Positions 1 through 8,828 of a stretch of DNA of 64,000 bases are shown piece by piece. A program made the position numbers and the translations under genes. The DNA is from JBBPYC01 sp038200275 (lineage in GTDB: Bacteria; Pseudomonadota; Gammaproteobacteria; Burkholderiales; Burkholderiaceae_C), in the NCBI GenBank assembly GCA_038200275.1, contig JBBPYC010000026.1:62001-126000 (forward strand). The letters run 5' to 3'. Under the pieces are notes generated by a model. It was not told the origin of the DNA. It ran no database searches and saw only the letters and a program-made list of their open reading frames with translations. Each line of letters starts with the position of its first letter. Position 1 is the first letter of the stretch.

Positions 1-784
1 GGTCTCTGATGCCGATTTCGCGATAGATCACCATGCCGACAATCAGAGAATAAAACACCGCCACGGCGGATGCCTCGGTCGGCGTGAACACACCGCCGTA
101 GATGCCGCCCAGCACGATCACCGGCATCATCAGCGCCCAGCCGGCCTGCCAAGTGGCCTTGCCCAATGACAAGCGACCGTCGCCGTCGTTCTTGCCCCAG
201 CCCTTGTATTTGCAGAACAGCCAAACGAACAGCATCAGCGCCAGACCCACCAGCAGACCGGGGCCGAAGCCTGCGATGAACAGCTCGCCAATCGACACTT
301 CGGCGCTCACGCCGTAGAGGATCAGTGGAATCGACGGCGGGATGATCACGCCGAGCTCGGCGCTGGTGGCCTGCAGCGAGGCCGCAAAAGTGACGGGATA
401 GCCATGCTTGACGAGCGCCGGGATCAGGATCGCACCGATCGCGAATGTGGTCGCCACCGACGAGCCGGACACGGCGGCAAAGATCATGCAGGTCAGCACG
501 CACGTCATCGGCAGGCCGCCCTGCACGCCGCCCACGACCGCCTTGCCGAATTCGACCAGACGGCGTGAAATGCCGCCGGTCTCCATGATGTTGCCGGCCA
601 GGATGAAGAATGGGATCGCGGCCAGTGGAAACTTGTTGATCGAGTTGAAGATCTCTTTGACCGAGATCAACATGTGCGCGCCAGTCACCTGGATGCCAAG
701 CACCGAGGCCAGCCCGATCGACACCGCAACCGAGACGGTGAGTGCAAAGCACAACACCATCGTGGTGAGCATCGCAGCAGTCAT
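1..784 (-). CDS. dctM: TRAP transporter large permease, DctM family (partial, 3' end outside window)
   Basis: Encodes the large membrane subunit of a tripartite ATP-independent periplasmic (TRAP) transporter, which imports organic acids using a sodium or proton gradient. The 261 visible residues are almost all hydrophobic helices and include family signatures such as PLAAIPFFILAGNIMETGG and the stretch AAVSGSSVATTFAIG, with LGVIIPPSIPLILYG further on. Full-length members have about 425 residues, so roughly 160 C-terminal residues lie beyond the left edge. The ATG overlaps the stop of the dctQ gene in an ATGA, as expected for a translationally coupled pair. The substrate cannot be read from the sequence. 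The upstream broken denD-like gene suggests a sugar acid. Confidence 0.93.
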   Translation of the reverse strand, partial: MTAAMLTTMVLCFALTVSVAVSIGLASVLGIQVTGAHMLISVKEIFNSINKFPLAAIPFFILAGNIMETGGISRRLVEFGKAVVGGVQGGLPMTCVLTCMIFAAVSGSSVATTFAIGAILIPALVKHGYPVTFAASLQATSAELGVIIPPSIPLILYGVSAEVSIGELFIAGFGPGLLVGLALMLFVWLFCKYKGWGKNDGDGRLSLGKATWQAGWALMMPVIVLGGIYGGVFTPTEASAVAVFYSLIVGMVIYREIGIRD

Positions 785-1275
785 TGCGCGTTCTCCAGTT
801 CGGTGTGCTTCGGGTCGACCAGATTGCCGATGATGCCCATCGCCGCGAACAGCCCACCGACCGGTAGCGCGAGATAGGCCCAGAACATCGAGATGCTTTC
901 AAGCCCAGCCATCGACTGGACTTTGCCGCGCACCGCATAGTCCCAACCCCACCAGACAATGATCGCAATCAGCAGCAGCGCGGCAAAGCAGACCACCCAA
1001 TCCAGCACACGTCGCACGCGCGGTGTGCTCCAGCGATACAGCACATCGACATTCACCATCGCGCCCTGGCGAAAGGCAGCGGCAATGCCTAGGAACACCA
1101 TCCAGATCAGCGCCAGCCGGATCAGGATCTCAGACCATTCGGCTGGCGTTTCCAGCACGAAGCGCGTGATGATCTGGAACATGCCGAGGCTGGCGGCAAT
1201 TGCCATCATCAAGCACGCGCCGATCATGGCCAGTCCTGTGGTGAAGCGCTCAATTCTCAAAAATGCGGATTTCAT
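781..1275 (-). CDS. dctQ: TRAP transporter small permease, DctQ family
   Basis: The 164-residue small membrane subunit of the TRAP transporter. It has four hydrophobic segments and the family's loop around residues 60-85 (PAEWSEILIRLALIWMVFLG), where the conserved Glu and the W-x3-L-x2-A-x4-F-like pattern are visible. I chose the ATG at 1275 (MKSAFLRIERF). A longer version would need a TTG at 1326 and adds residues that do not look like the family. It sits between dctP and dctM and overlaps dctM by four bases. About 170 bases, including a GC-rich stretch, separate it from dctP. Confidence 0.88.
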   Translation of the reverse strand: MKSAFLRIERFTTGLAMIGACLMMAIAASLGMFQIITRFVLETPAEWSEILIRLALIWMVFLGIAAAFRQGAMVNVDVLYRWSTPRVRRVLDWVVCFAALLLIAIIVWWGWDYAVRGKVQSMAGLESISMFWAYLALPVGGLFAAMGIIGNLVDPKHTELENAQ

Positions 1276-1445
1276 TGAAGCGTGACTCAAGCAGTTGATC
1301 GACGGTGCAGCGCCGCGCTGGATCAACGAAGACCAGAAATGAAAGACGCCTCGGCGCGGGCAGCGGCGAGGCGGTCAAGAAAGGCGGTCAATCAGGGCGC
1401 AGACGCCACCGGCCGGAGCCTGACGCAAGGTCTGTGCCCGAGTGA

Positions 1446-2423
1446 TTATTTGTAGTTGCGGATCTTGTCGATGTTGTCCTTGCCGAACTGCTTTTCGAAC
1501 TGGGCATTCACGGGCGCAAGCTTGGCGACGAAAGCGGCCTTGTCGACTTTTTCCGTCACGTCCATGCCTTTGCTGCGCAACTCGGCCACGCCCTTGGTGT
1601 CGTCCTCATCCACACGGTGGCGGTTCGCCTTGACACCGGCTTTGGCGGCCTCGAGGAACGCCGTTTTATCGGCTGCGGACAGCTTGTCGAACTCGCCCTT
1701 GTTCATCAGGAAGATGCAGGGTGAATACACGTGGCCGGTCAGACTCAAGTACTTTTGCACCTGATCGAATTTGGACGCCATGATGACGGACAGTGGATTT
1801 TCCTGGCCGTCCACGGTGCCTTGCTGCAGTGCGGTGAACACTTCCGGGAAAGCCATCGGCGTGGTGACGATGCCCAAGCCTTTGTAAGCAGCGATGTGCA
1901 CCGGGTTTTCCATCGTGCGCATCTTCAAGCCCTTCAGGTCATCGGGCTCTTTGACCTCCCGCTTGCTGTTGGTCATGTGGCGGAAACCGTTCTCACCCCA
2001 GGCCAGTGCCTTGAAGCCGCGGCCTTCGAACTTCTTCAGCAGGTCGTCGCCGATCGGGCCGTCGAGCACAGCACGCGCGTGCTCCTTGTCGCGGAACAGA
2101 AATGGCACATCGAGAATCTTCGATTCCGGCACAAAGTTCGGCACCGGGCCGGTCGAAGTGAACGTCAACGCCTGCGTGCCGAGTTGCACCGCTTCGACCG
2201 ATTCGCGCTCACCGCCGAGCGACCCGCTGTAGAACGTTTCGATCTTGTAGCGGCCATCGGTGCGCTTGGCGACTTCTTTCGCGAAGGTATCGATCGCCAC
2301 GCCCTGATGCGAATTTTGCGAGGTCGAGATGTTGATCTTCATGACTGTCTGGGCCAGCGCCGATTGGCTGGCAACGAAGCCAAACGCTACCGCGCAGGCA
2401 GCGAACATACGGGAATAACGCAT
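1446..2423 (-). CDS. dctP: TRAP transporter periplasmic solute-binding protein, DctP family
   Basis: A 325-residue periplasmic binding protein that captures the substrate and delivers it to DctQM. The start MRYSRMFAACAVAFGF opens a clear signal peptide ending ASQSALAQ. An AGGAG lies about nine bases upstream of this ATG, which supports it over the longer reading frame from 2471. Family landmarks include the conserved arginine region DDLKGLKMRTMENPVH and the segment VDGQENPLSVI. It is the first intact gene of the operon running leftwards, after the broken denD-like gene. Ligand is unknown; four-carbon dicarboxylates or sugar acids are typical. Confidence 0.92.
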   Translation of the reverse strand: MRYSRMFAACAVAFGFVASQSALAQTVMKINISTSQNSHQGVAIDTFAKEVAKRTDGRYKIETFYSGSLGGERESVEAVQLGTQALTFTSTGPVPNFVPESKILDVPFLFRDKEHARAVLDGPIGDDLLKKFEGRGFKALAWGENGFRHMTNSKREVKEPDDLKGLKMRTMENPVHIAAYKGLGIVTTPMAFPEVFTALQQGTVDGQENPLSVIMASKFDQVQKYLSLTGHVYSPCIFLMNKGEFDKLSAADKTAFLEAAKAGVKANRHRVDEDDTKGVAELRSKGMDVTEKVDKAAFVAKLAPVNAQFEKQFGKDNIDKIRNYK

Positions 2424-2495
2424 GGAAAAACTCTCCTCTATCTGTTTGTCTTGAGATGAAAACGAGCGCACGTGCGTGCGCTCGGCAACCGGCGA

Positions 2496-3524
2496 TTATC
2501 GGCTTGCAGTCCGCTTCACCAAATCGGGGTTTTCGCGCACGTATTCGCGCACGATCGACTCGAAGTCGGCATCGGGCTCAAGACCCAAGGCAGCGGCGCG
2601 CGCTGCTTTCACATGGCCGGGCCACGTGGCCACGATCTTGGCAACGGGCGCATCGATCTGCCAGTCGAGCAGGTCATACGCTGGCTGCCCACCAACTTTT
2701 CTCAACGCCTCGGCCATCTCGCGAACGCTGGTGCGCAGCGCCGGCAGATTGACCGCTGTGCGCGCACCCCATTCGTTGTCGCTCATCTGGGCGGCACGCA
2801 CCAAGCCAACAGTGGTGTGGCCCGGCGACGACAGCGCGACTTCGGTGTCCGGGCTGACCGGCACTTGTTCACGCTGCCCAGCCAGTGGCTCACGAATCAT
2901 GCTGCTCAGGAAGTTCGACGCGGCGCCGTTCGGGCGGCCCGGGCGGCCCGGGCGCACGCTGGCCGTCATGAGCCGCACATTGCGGCCGCGTATCAAGCCT
3001 TCACGGGCGTAGTCGGCCACCAGTTGCTCGCCGATGAACTTCTGGATGCCGTAACTTGATTGCAAAGTGGGCAGCGTGTCGTCGGTGATCACAGGCGGCG
3101 TGGGCTGTTCGGGCGAATTACCGAACACGGCAAGCGAGCTCGCAAACAAGAAGGTCGGGCGACTGCCGAGCGTCCGGCACGCTTCGAGCAACCCATGCGT
3201 CGCTGCAAAGTTGCTGCGCATGCCAAGGTCGAAGTCGGCTTCGCATTCACCACTGACGGCGGCTGCGAGGTGAAGCACCAAAGCGGTGTCGGCGGGCGCA
3301 GCACACGTTGTCGTTCTCGAGTCAGCAGGTCATTCAAGTCGCCAACCACGCACTCAATCCGCTCGTCTTAAAGCAGGTCGCTGGGCGCCTCCGCGCGGTC
3401 GGCCAGCACGAGTTCCGAGATCGGCTCGGCAGCAGCGCCTCCGATGCCGATCTGCCCTTCGGCCAACAGCGCGCGCCGACCGCACGCCGAGGAAGCCGGC
3501 ATCGCCGGTGATCATGATCTTCAT
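2496..3524 (-). pseudogene. DenD-like NAD-dependent epimerase/dehydratase (D-erythronate dehydrogenase family), frameshifted
   Basis: Begins as a normal Rossmann protein (MKIMITGDAGFLG) at 3524. It then shifts frame near 3475-3485, where the expected RALLAEGQIG appears in a second frame. It meets an in-frame TAA at 3368-3370, and shifts again near 3285-3300 before continuing as LHLAAAVSGECEADFDLGM and on to the end at 2496. The C-terminal 240 residues are well preserved, including the catalytic-type SSYGIQKFIGEQL (YxxxK). Intact DenD proteins have about 320 residues and oxidise four-carbon sugar acids. The gene leads the TRAP operon and presumably acted on its substrate. With at least two frameshifts and one stop it is almost certainly inactive, unless the assembly carries clustered errors here. 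Confidence 0.85.
2933..2955. repeat. In-frame 9-base tandem duplication inside the denD-like pseudogene
   Basis: Two exact copies of GGGCGGCCC (2933-2941 and 2942-2950) are followed by a partial third copy. On the minus strand this gives the peptide VRPGRPGRPNGAAS. As I recall it, relatives have a single short VRPG-x-PN-x-AAS motif, so the extra GRP looks like a slippage insertion. This fits relaxed selection on the gene. Confidence 0.6.
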
Positions 3525-3561
3525 TGGAGGGTGTGGCCTCCGTTCGCCATTTTTTTTAATT

Positions 3562-3939
3562 TCAGTTACCCGATCGGCAGGCTCGCTCACCGGATTGCAG
3601 CATGCCTGACCGATGAAGCCGGGACCCCGATCGGTCGTCCGACTTCGCAACCCCACTGCCTTCGGCGGCATCGGACTTGCCATGCGTACCACGCCCCGTC
3701 TTGTGCTGCAGTTCGTCGATGCGCACAGAGGCTTGCGCCTGCGTAGGCGTTTCGTCGAAATCCTCTTTCGCTTCTTCGGATAACGTCTTCAGATAGGAGC
3801 GTTGCGCGTTGCCCTCGTCGGCGTGTTCCTGCGTTTTCTTCTCGGTGGAGGGTTGGTCCGGCGGGAGGGAAAGACTTGATCTGGGGGCGGCTACATATTC
3901 ACGTAATTCGGCCCACCGCCACCTTCGGGCGGTACCCAT
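3562..3939 (-). CDS. DUF3072-like small protein or gene remnant
   Basis: Residues 42-83 of this 125-codon frame (about 3691-3816) contain AQRSYLKTLSEEAKEDFDET and then AQASVRIDELQHKTGRG. These match my memory of the short DUF3072 domain, whose function is unknown. The only ATG (3939) lies inside the end of etfD in another frame, so the first 16 or so codons overlap that gene. No ATG or GTG lies nearer to the domain. The 40 residues after the domain look like random read-through. It may be an intact overlapping gene, or a domain that has lost its own start and stop. Confidence 0.5.
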   Translation of the reverse strand: MGTARRWRWAELREYVAAPRSSLSLPPDQPSTEKKTQEHADEGNAQRSYLKTLSEEAKEDFDETPTQAQASVRIDELQHKTGRGTHGKSDAAEGSGVAKSDDRSGSRLHRSGMLQSGERACRSGN

Positions 3940-5588
3940 ACGATGTTTTGCGTCGGGTCCTTGATATCGCAGGTTTTGCAGTGGATGCAGTTCTGCGCGT
4001 TGATCTGCAACTTGTCCTTGCCGTCGTTGTCCTTGATGTATTCATAGACTGCGGCCGGGCAGTAGCGGCTCTCAGGGCCTGCGTACTTCGCAAGGTTGAT
4101 CTCTACCGGCACCGAGGCGTCTTTGAGCGTCAGGTGCGGCGGCTGATCCTCCGCGTGATTCGTGTTAGTGAGATAGACGCTTGAAAGCCGGTCGAACGTG
4201 AGCTTGCCGTCGGGCTTCGGGTATTCGATCTTGCGGCTTTCGGCGGCTGGCTTCAAGTAAGCGTGATCCGGCTTGTCCTTGTGCAGCGTCCACGGGATGT
4301 GACCCCGGAGCGCGAACTGCTCGACGCCGTTCATCACGGTGGCAACCGTCAATCCCTTCTTGAACCAGGCCTTGAAATTGCGTGACTTGTTCAGCTCGGC
4401 ATGCAGCCAGCTTTTCTCAAACGCTTCCGGGTAGGCAGTCAGCTCATCGTGCTGACGACCGGCGCCGATGGCCGAAAATGCCGCATCGGCTGCAAGCATT
4501 CCGGTCTTGATCGCGGCGTGGCTGCCCTTGATGCGGCTCACGTTCAGGTAGCCCGCTGCACAGCCGATCAGCGCGCCACCGGGGAACACCGTCTTCGGCA
4601 GACTCGATAGCCCCCCCGCAGTGATCGACCGTGCGCCGTAACCGACGCGCTTGCCTGCCTTGACGCCGTTGGCCTCATCCCCCGCGAGATAGTAGGCAAT
4701 GTTCGGATGCGTTTTCCAACGTTGCATTTCTTCGAACGGCGACAGCCAGGGGTTGCTGTAATCAAGCCCCGTGATGAAGCCGAGCGTGACGAGGTTGCCC
4801 TCCATGTGATACATGAACGAGCCACCGTAGGTGTCGCTCTTCATCGGCCAGCCGGCTGTGTGAATCACGAGGCCGGGTTGGTGCCGCTTCGGGTCAATTT
4901 CCCAAAGCTCCTTGATGCCGATGCCGTACGTCTGTGGGTCCCGGCCGGCGTCGAGATTGAAGCGACGGATCAACTGCTTGGAAAGCGAACCGCGTGAGCC
5001 TTCAGCAAAGATCGTGTACTTGGCGCGCAGCTCCATACCGAGCTGGAATTCGCCAGTCGGCTCGCCGTTCTTGCCGACGCCTACATTGCCGGTGGCGACA
5101 CCGCGCACACTGCCGTCTTCGTTATAGAGCACTTCAGCGGCTGCGAAGCCAGGGAAGATTTCCACCCCTTTTTCTTCTGCCTGAGTGCCCAGCCAGCGCG
5201 TGAAATTCGACAGGCTGACCACGTAGTTGCCGTGGTTCTGAAAACATTCCGGCAGCAGGAAGTTGGGTGTGCGGTAGCCAGTCGACTCGCTCAGGAAAAT
5301 CATGGCGTCGTCGGTCACAGGCTGGGTCAGTGGCGCGCCGAGTTCCTGCCAGTTCGGAAACAGTTCCGACAGCGCACGCGGGTCAACGATCGCGCCAGAC
5401 AGGATGTGCGCGCCGGCTTCCGAACCCTTCTCCAGCACCACCACCGACAGCTCCTTGCCGTACAGTTCGGACAGCTGCTTGAGCCGGATGGCAGTGGCCA
5501 GCCCGGCCGGGCCACCACCGACCACCACAACGTCATAGTCCATCGATTCGCGGGGGCCATGGGTGCTCAGAATTTCGTCTTTGGTCAT
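3891..5588 (-). CDS. etfD: Electron-transfer flavoprotein:ubiquinone oxidoreductase
   Basis: A 565-residue membrane-associated iron-sulfur flavoprotein that passes electrons from ETF (reduced by acyl-CoA dehydrogenases) to ubiquinone. It starts with an FAD-binding Rossmann motif (YDVVVVGGGPAGLATAIRL, residues 18-36). It contains the ubiquinone-facing region around EGSRGSLSKQLI. It ends with the 4Fe-4S ferredoxin-like motif CIHCKTCDIKDPTQNIVW and the invariant terminal segment GGGGPNYVNM. Length and ends match the family, so the gene is complete. It is divergent from the short-chain dehydrogenase at 5723. Confidence 0.97.
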   Translation of the reverse strand: MTKDEILSTHGPRESMDYDVVVVGGGPAGLATAIRLKQLSELYGKELSVVVLEKGSEAGAHILSGAIVDPRALSELFPNWQELGAPLTQPVTDDAMIFLSESTGYRTPNFLLPECFQNHGNYVVSLSNFTRWLGTQAEEKGVEIFPGFAAAEVLYNEDGSVRGVATGNVGVGKNGEPTGEFQLGMELRAKYTIFAEGSRGSLSKQLIRRFNLDAGRDPQTYGIGIKELWEIDPKRHQPGLVIHTAGWPMKSDTYGGSFMYHMEGNLVTLGFITGLDYSNPWLSPFEEMQRWKTHPNIAYYLAGDEANGVKAGKRVGYGARSITAGGLSSLPKTVFPGGALIGCAAGYLNVSRIKGSHAAIKTGMLAADAAFSAIGAGRQHDELTAYPEAFEKSWLHAELNKSRNFKAWFKKGLTVATVMNGVEQFALRGHIPWTLHKDKPDHAYLKPAAESRKIEYPKPDGKLTFDRLSSVYLTNTNHAEDQPPHLTLKDASVPVEINLAKYAGPESRYCPAAVYEYIKDNDGKDKLQINAQNCIHCKTCDIKDPTQNIVWVPPEGGGGPNYVNM

Positions 5589-5722
5589 CTGCAGTCTCGC
5601 TCGATAATGGGCCAGTATCTCGGGTGAAAAATCATTCTATGCGGGGTAAGCGACGGGCCTGAAGCCTGTGCAACGAGCCCCTAACGCAGCGCCAGAAACT
5701 CATCAGCAGGAAGCACCATCTC

Positions 5723-6505
5723 ATGGCTTACAGCATCGACTTGTCCGGCCGCGTGGCCTTCATCACAGGCGCCTCCGGCGGCTTGGGCGCCCAGTTCGCG
5801 CGCACGCTATCGCGCGCGGGCGCGGCCGTGGTGCTCGCCAGCCGGCGCGTTGAAAAACTCAAGTCACTGCGCGCGCAGATCGAGGGCGAGGGCGGCGACG
5901 CGCACGTCGTGGGCTGCGACGTGACCGACCGCAATTCAATCAAGGCGGCGGTCGCACACGCCGAGACGGAAGTCGGCTCGATCGACATCCTCGTGAACAA
6001 CTCAGGCGTCAGCACCACCCAGCGGCTGCAAGACGTCAGCGAAGACGACTACGACTTCATCTTCGATACCAACGTAAAGGGCGCGTTCTTTGTCGCGCAG
6101 GAAGTGGGAAAGCGCATGCTGGCGCGTGCGAACGGCTCGGCGCCTGGCAGCTTCACGGGCGGGCGCATCATCAACATTGCGTCAATGGCGGGCTTGAAGG
6201 TGCTGCCGCAGATCGGTGTTTATTGCATGAGCAAAGCAGCGGTGGTGCAGATGACCAAGGCGATGGCCCTCGAATGGGGCCGCTTCGGCATCAATGTGAG
6301 CGCGATCTGCCCAGGCTACATCGACACCGAGATCAACCATCATCATTGGGAAACCGAACAGGGCAAAAAGCTTGTCAACATGTTGCCCAGAAAGCGCATT
6401 GGCAAGCCGGAAGACCTCGATGCGTTGCTCGTGCTGCTGGCCAGTGATCAGAGCCACTTCATCAACGGCGCAGTGATCGCAGCCGACGACGGCTTCGGGG
6501 TGTGA
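5723..6505 (+). CDS. SDR family oxidoreductase
   Basis: A 260-residue classical short-chain dehydrogenase/reductase. The cofactor motif TGASGGLG is at residues 16-23, NNSG at about 91-94, the catalytic Ser in IINIASMAG, and YCMSK (YxxxK) at about 167-171. CPGYIDTEINHHHW follows, typical of the substrate loop. The substrate cannot be deduced. It precedes an acyl-CoA-thioesterase-like gene on the same strand and faces etfD, so a role in fatty acid or acyl-CoA metabolism is plausible but is inference. Basic residues after the Rossmann motif (ASRRVEKLK) favour NADP(H). Confidence 0.88.
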   Translation: MAYSIDLSGRVAFITGASGGLGAQFARTLSRAGAAVVLASRRVEKLKSLRAQIEGEGGDAHVVGCDVTDRNSIKAAVAHAETEVGSIDILVNNSGVSTTQRLQDVSEDDYDFIFDTNVKGAFFVAQEVGKRMLARANGSAPGSFTGGRIINIASMAGLKVLPQIGVYCMSKAAVVQMTKAMALEWGRFGINVSAICPGYIDTEINHHHWETEQGKKLVNMLPRKRIGKPEDLDALLVLLASDQSHFINGAVIAADDGFGV

Positions 6506-6651
6506 TGCCCATCACCACTGACCGCTGGTCTGCGCCAATTGCAATCAATTCTTCAGCTGACCCCATCATCGGGTGCGACTCGGTTGGGAAGACCGCCGAG
6601 CTTGGACCTCGCGTGGCTGTGCAGGCAGCACAAGACTTAAATTAAGACGTT

Positions 6652-7074
6652 ATGAAATTTGAAATTCCCGACCGCAAAAAACTGGTTTACCAGATGGAAT
6701 TCCCAATCCGCTGGGGCGATATGGACGCGATGGGCCACGTCAACAATGCAATGTATTTCCGCTATATGGAGGCCGCCCGCATCGACTGGATGCATGCGAT
6801 CGGTCGCCAGCCGGACGCATCCCATGGTGAGGGGTTCGTGGTGGCCAACGCGTTCTGCAGCTTTCATCGCCAGCTTGTATACCCAAACGACGTGCTGCTG
6901 AAAACCTACATCAGCGACCCCGGCCGTACCACAATCGAAAGCTGGGCCACGATGGAATATTCAAGTGAGCCGGATGTGATCCGCGCGGCTGGTGGGGCCA
7001 CCATGATCTGGGTGGACCACGAGAAACAAAAAGCCGCAACCCTGCCGGACTGGCTTCGCACGTTGGCGCTTTAA
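6652..7074 (+). CDS. Acyl-CoA thioesterase, 4HBT hotdog fold
   Basis: A 140-residue single hotdog-fold thioesterase of the 4-hydroxybenzoyl-CoA type. The catalytic signature is IRWGDMDAMGHVNNAMYFRY (residues about 19-38), where the Asp and the HVNN helix are conserved. It hydrolyses acyl-CoA thioesters in the cytoplasm; chain preference is unknown. It follows the short-chain dehydrogenase after a 146-base gap with no clear feature. It converges on accD, whose end lies 25 bases away. Confidence 0.88.
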   Translation: MKFEIPDRKKLVYQMEFPIRWGDMDAMGHVNNAMYFRYMEAARIDWMHAIGRQPDASHGEGFVVANAFCSFHRQLVYPNDVLLKTYISDPGRTTIESWATMEYSSEPDVIRAAGGATMIWVDHEKQKAATLPDWLRTLAL

Positions 7075-7099
7075 CGCAGAGAACCCCGACAGGCCGAGG

Positions 7100-7981
7100 T
7101 CAGGCGATCACCGCAACATCGCTTTGCCGGTTCAGCAGCAATCCAAGCAGATCGGCCACCGTACGCCTCATCGCGCGGCGGTCGCAGATCATGTCGATCG
7201 CGCCTTTTTCCAGCAGAAATTCGGCGCGTTGAAAACCTTCCGGCAAGGTCACGCGCACGGTGGACTCAATCACGCGCGGGCCAGCAAAGCCGATCAGCGC
7301 GCGGGGTTCTGCAATCACCACGTCGCCAATAAATGCGAAGCTCGCACTCACGCCGCCGGTTGTAGGATCGGTCAGGATGCTTAAATAAGGCAATTTCTGC
7401 CGCGCCAGCAAGGTCAATGCAGAATTCGTCTTGGCCATTTGCATCAGGCTCAGCAGCCCTTCCTGCATGCGCGCGCCGCCGGTCGCGGTGAAACAGAGGA
7501 ATGGCACTTTTTGCTCGACTGCCGCATCGACGCCGCGCACGAAACGCTCGCCCACGACGCTGCCCATGCTGCCCGCCATAAAGTCGAACTCAAACGCGGC
7601 AGCCACCAGCTTCACGCCGTGCACACTGCCGCTTTGCACCACCAGCGCGTCGGTCTCGCCGCTGTGCTTTGTGGCTTCCTTCGCCCGCTCCGCATAGTCG
7701 CGGCTGTCCTTGAAGTTGAGCGGATCCACGGGTGTGACCTGCTGGCCGATCTCTGTGCGACCTTCCGGGTCCAAGAACGCGTCCAATCGTGCACGGGCGC
7801 CGATGCGGTGATGGTGGCCGCAGGTCGGGCAAACATTCTGATTTTTCTCCAGATCGTTCTTGTAGAGCACCGCATCGCAGCTTGGGCATTTCACCCAAAC
7901 GCCTTCGGGCACGCCGCGTCGGCTGTCCAGGTTGGCACTGCGCTGCAGCTTTGCGGGAATCAGTTTGCCGAGCCAGCTCAT
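7100..7981 (-). CDS. accD: Acetyl-CoA carboxylase carboxyltransferase subunit beta
   Basis: A 293-residue beta subunit of the carboxyltransferase that makes malonyl-CoA for fatty acid synthesis. The N-terminal four-cysteine zinc site is visible (VKCPSCDAVLYKNDLE, then NVCPTCGHHH). The crotonase-like core follows, with GGARMQEGLLSLMQMAKT and DPTTGGVSASFA. It is the last gene of the trpF-trpB-trpA-accD run, starting 37 bases after trpA, a common betaproteobacterial arrangement. Confidence 0.97.
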   Translation of the reverse strand: MSWLGKLIPAKLQRSANLDSRRGVPEGVWVKCPSCDAVLYKNDLEKNQNVCPTCGHHHRIGARARLDAFLDPEGRTEIGQQVTPVDPLNFKDSRDYAERAKEATKHSGETDALVVQSGSVHGVKLVAAAFEFDFMAGSMGSVVGERFVRGVDAAVEQKVPFLCFTATGGARMQEGLLSLMQMAKTNSALTLLARQKLPYLSILTDPTTGGVSASFAFIGDVVIAEPRALIGFAGPRVIESTVRVTLPEGFQRAEFLLEKGAIDMICDRRAMRRTVADLLGLLLNRQSDVAVIA

Positions 7982-8018
7982 GAATGGACGATCCGATTGC
8001 GCTTGTATGAAGGGGAGT

Positions 8019-8828
8019 TCATTGGTCCAGCGCGGCGCGGATTTCTTTGATGAAGTCTGCCGCTGCCGGCACGATCTGATCGGGTGACGCGGCTTCGAGC
8101 AACTGGATGAGTCGGGTGCCGATCACCACCGCATCGGCCACTTTGCCCACCGCACGCGCGCTGGCCGCATCGCGGATGCCGAAGCCGACACCGACCGGGA
8201 TCTGCACATGCTGCCGAATCCGCGGCAGCATCGACTCGACCGCGGCGGTGTCGAGCGTACCCGCGCCGGTGACACCCTTGAGCGACACGTAATACACATA
8301 GCCACTGGCCAATGCGGCCACCTGCTGCATGCGCGCTTCCGTACTGGTGGGCGCAAGCAAAAAGATCAGGTCGAGGCCAGCGGCTTTTAGGCGCGCGGCG
8401 AAGTCGGCGCATTCCTCCGGTGGGTAATCAACGATCAACACACCGTCGACACCGGCTGCAGCCGCGTCGCGCACGAACGCGTACGCACCGTGCTTCTGGT
8501 CATAGCGTTCGACCGGGTTCGCATAGCCCATCAACACGACCGGCGTGCGGTCGTCGCCTGTGCGAAAGTCGCGCACCATCGCGAGCACCTGCGTCATGCC
8601 GACGCCAGCGGCCAGCGCTTGCTCACCGGCTTTCTGGATCACCGGGCCGTCGGCCATCGGGTCGGAGAACGGCACGCCGAGCTCGATCACGTCGGCGCCG
8701 GCGCCGACCATGCCGTGCATCAACCCCGGCGTGATGTCGGCTTGCGGGAAGCCAGCCGTCACGTACGGGATCAGCGCCGTTGCGCCGCGCGCTTTGAGTG
8801 CGGCGAAGGTGGCGTCGATGCGGCTCAT
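8019..8828 (-). CDS. trpA: Tryptophan synthase alpha chain
   Basis: A 269-residue TIM-barrel subunit that cleaves indole-3-glycerol phosphate to indole, which passes to TrpB. The catalytic Glu and Asp are in DVIELGVPFSDPMADGPVIQ (residues about 45-64). The phosphate-binding end is in VGVGFGIRDAASARAVG. Its ATG overlaps the trpB stop (ATGA), indicating translational coupling, which suits an alpha2-beta2 complex. Length is normal for the family. Confidence 0.97.
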   Translation of the reverse strand: MSRIDATFAALKARGATALIPYVTAGFPQADITPGLMHGMVGAGADVIELGVPFSDPMADGPVIQKAGEQALAAGVGMTQVLAMVRDFRTGDDRTPVVLMGYANPVERYDQKHGAYAFVRDAAAAGVDGVLIVDYPPEECADFAARLKAAGLDLIFLLAPTSTEARMQQVAALASGYVYYVSLKGVTGAGTLDTAAVESMLPRIRQHVQIPVGVGFGIRDAASARAVGKVADAVVIGTRLIQLLEAASPDQIVPAAADFIKEIRAALDQ

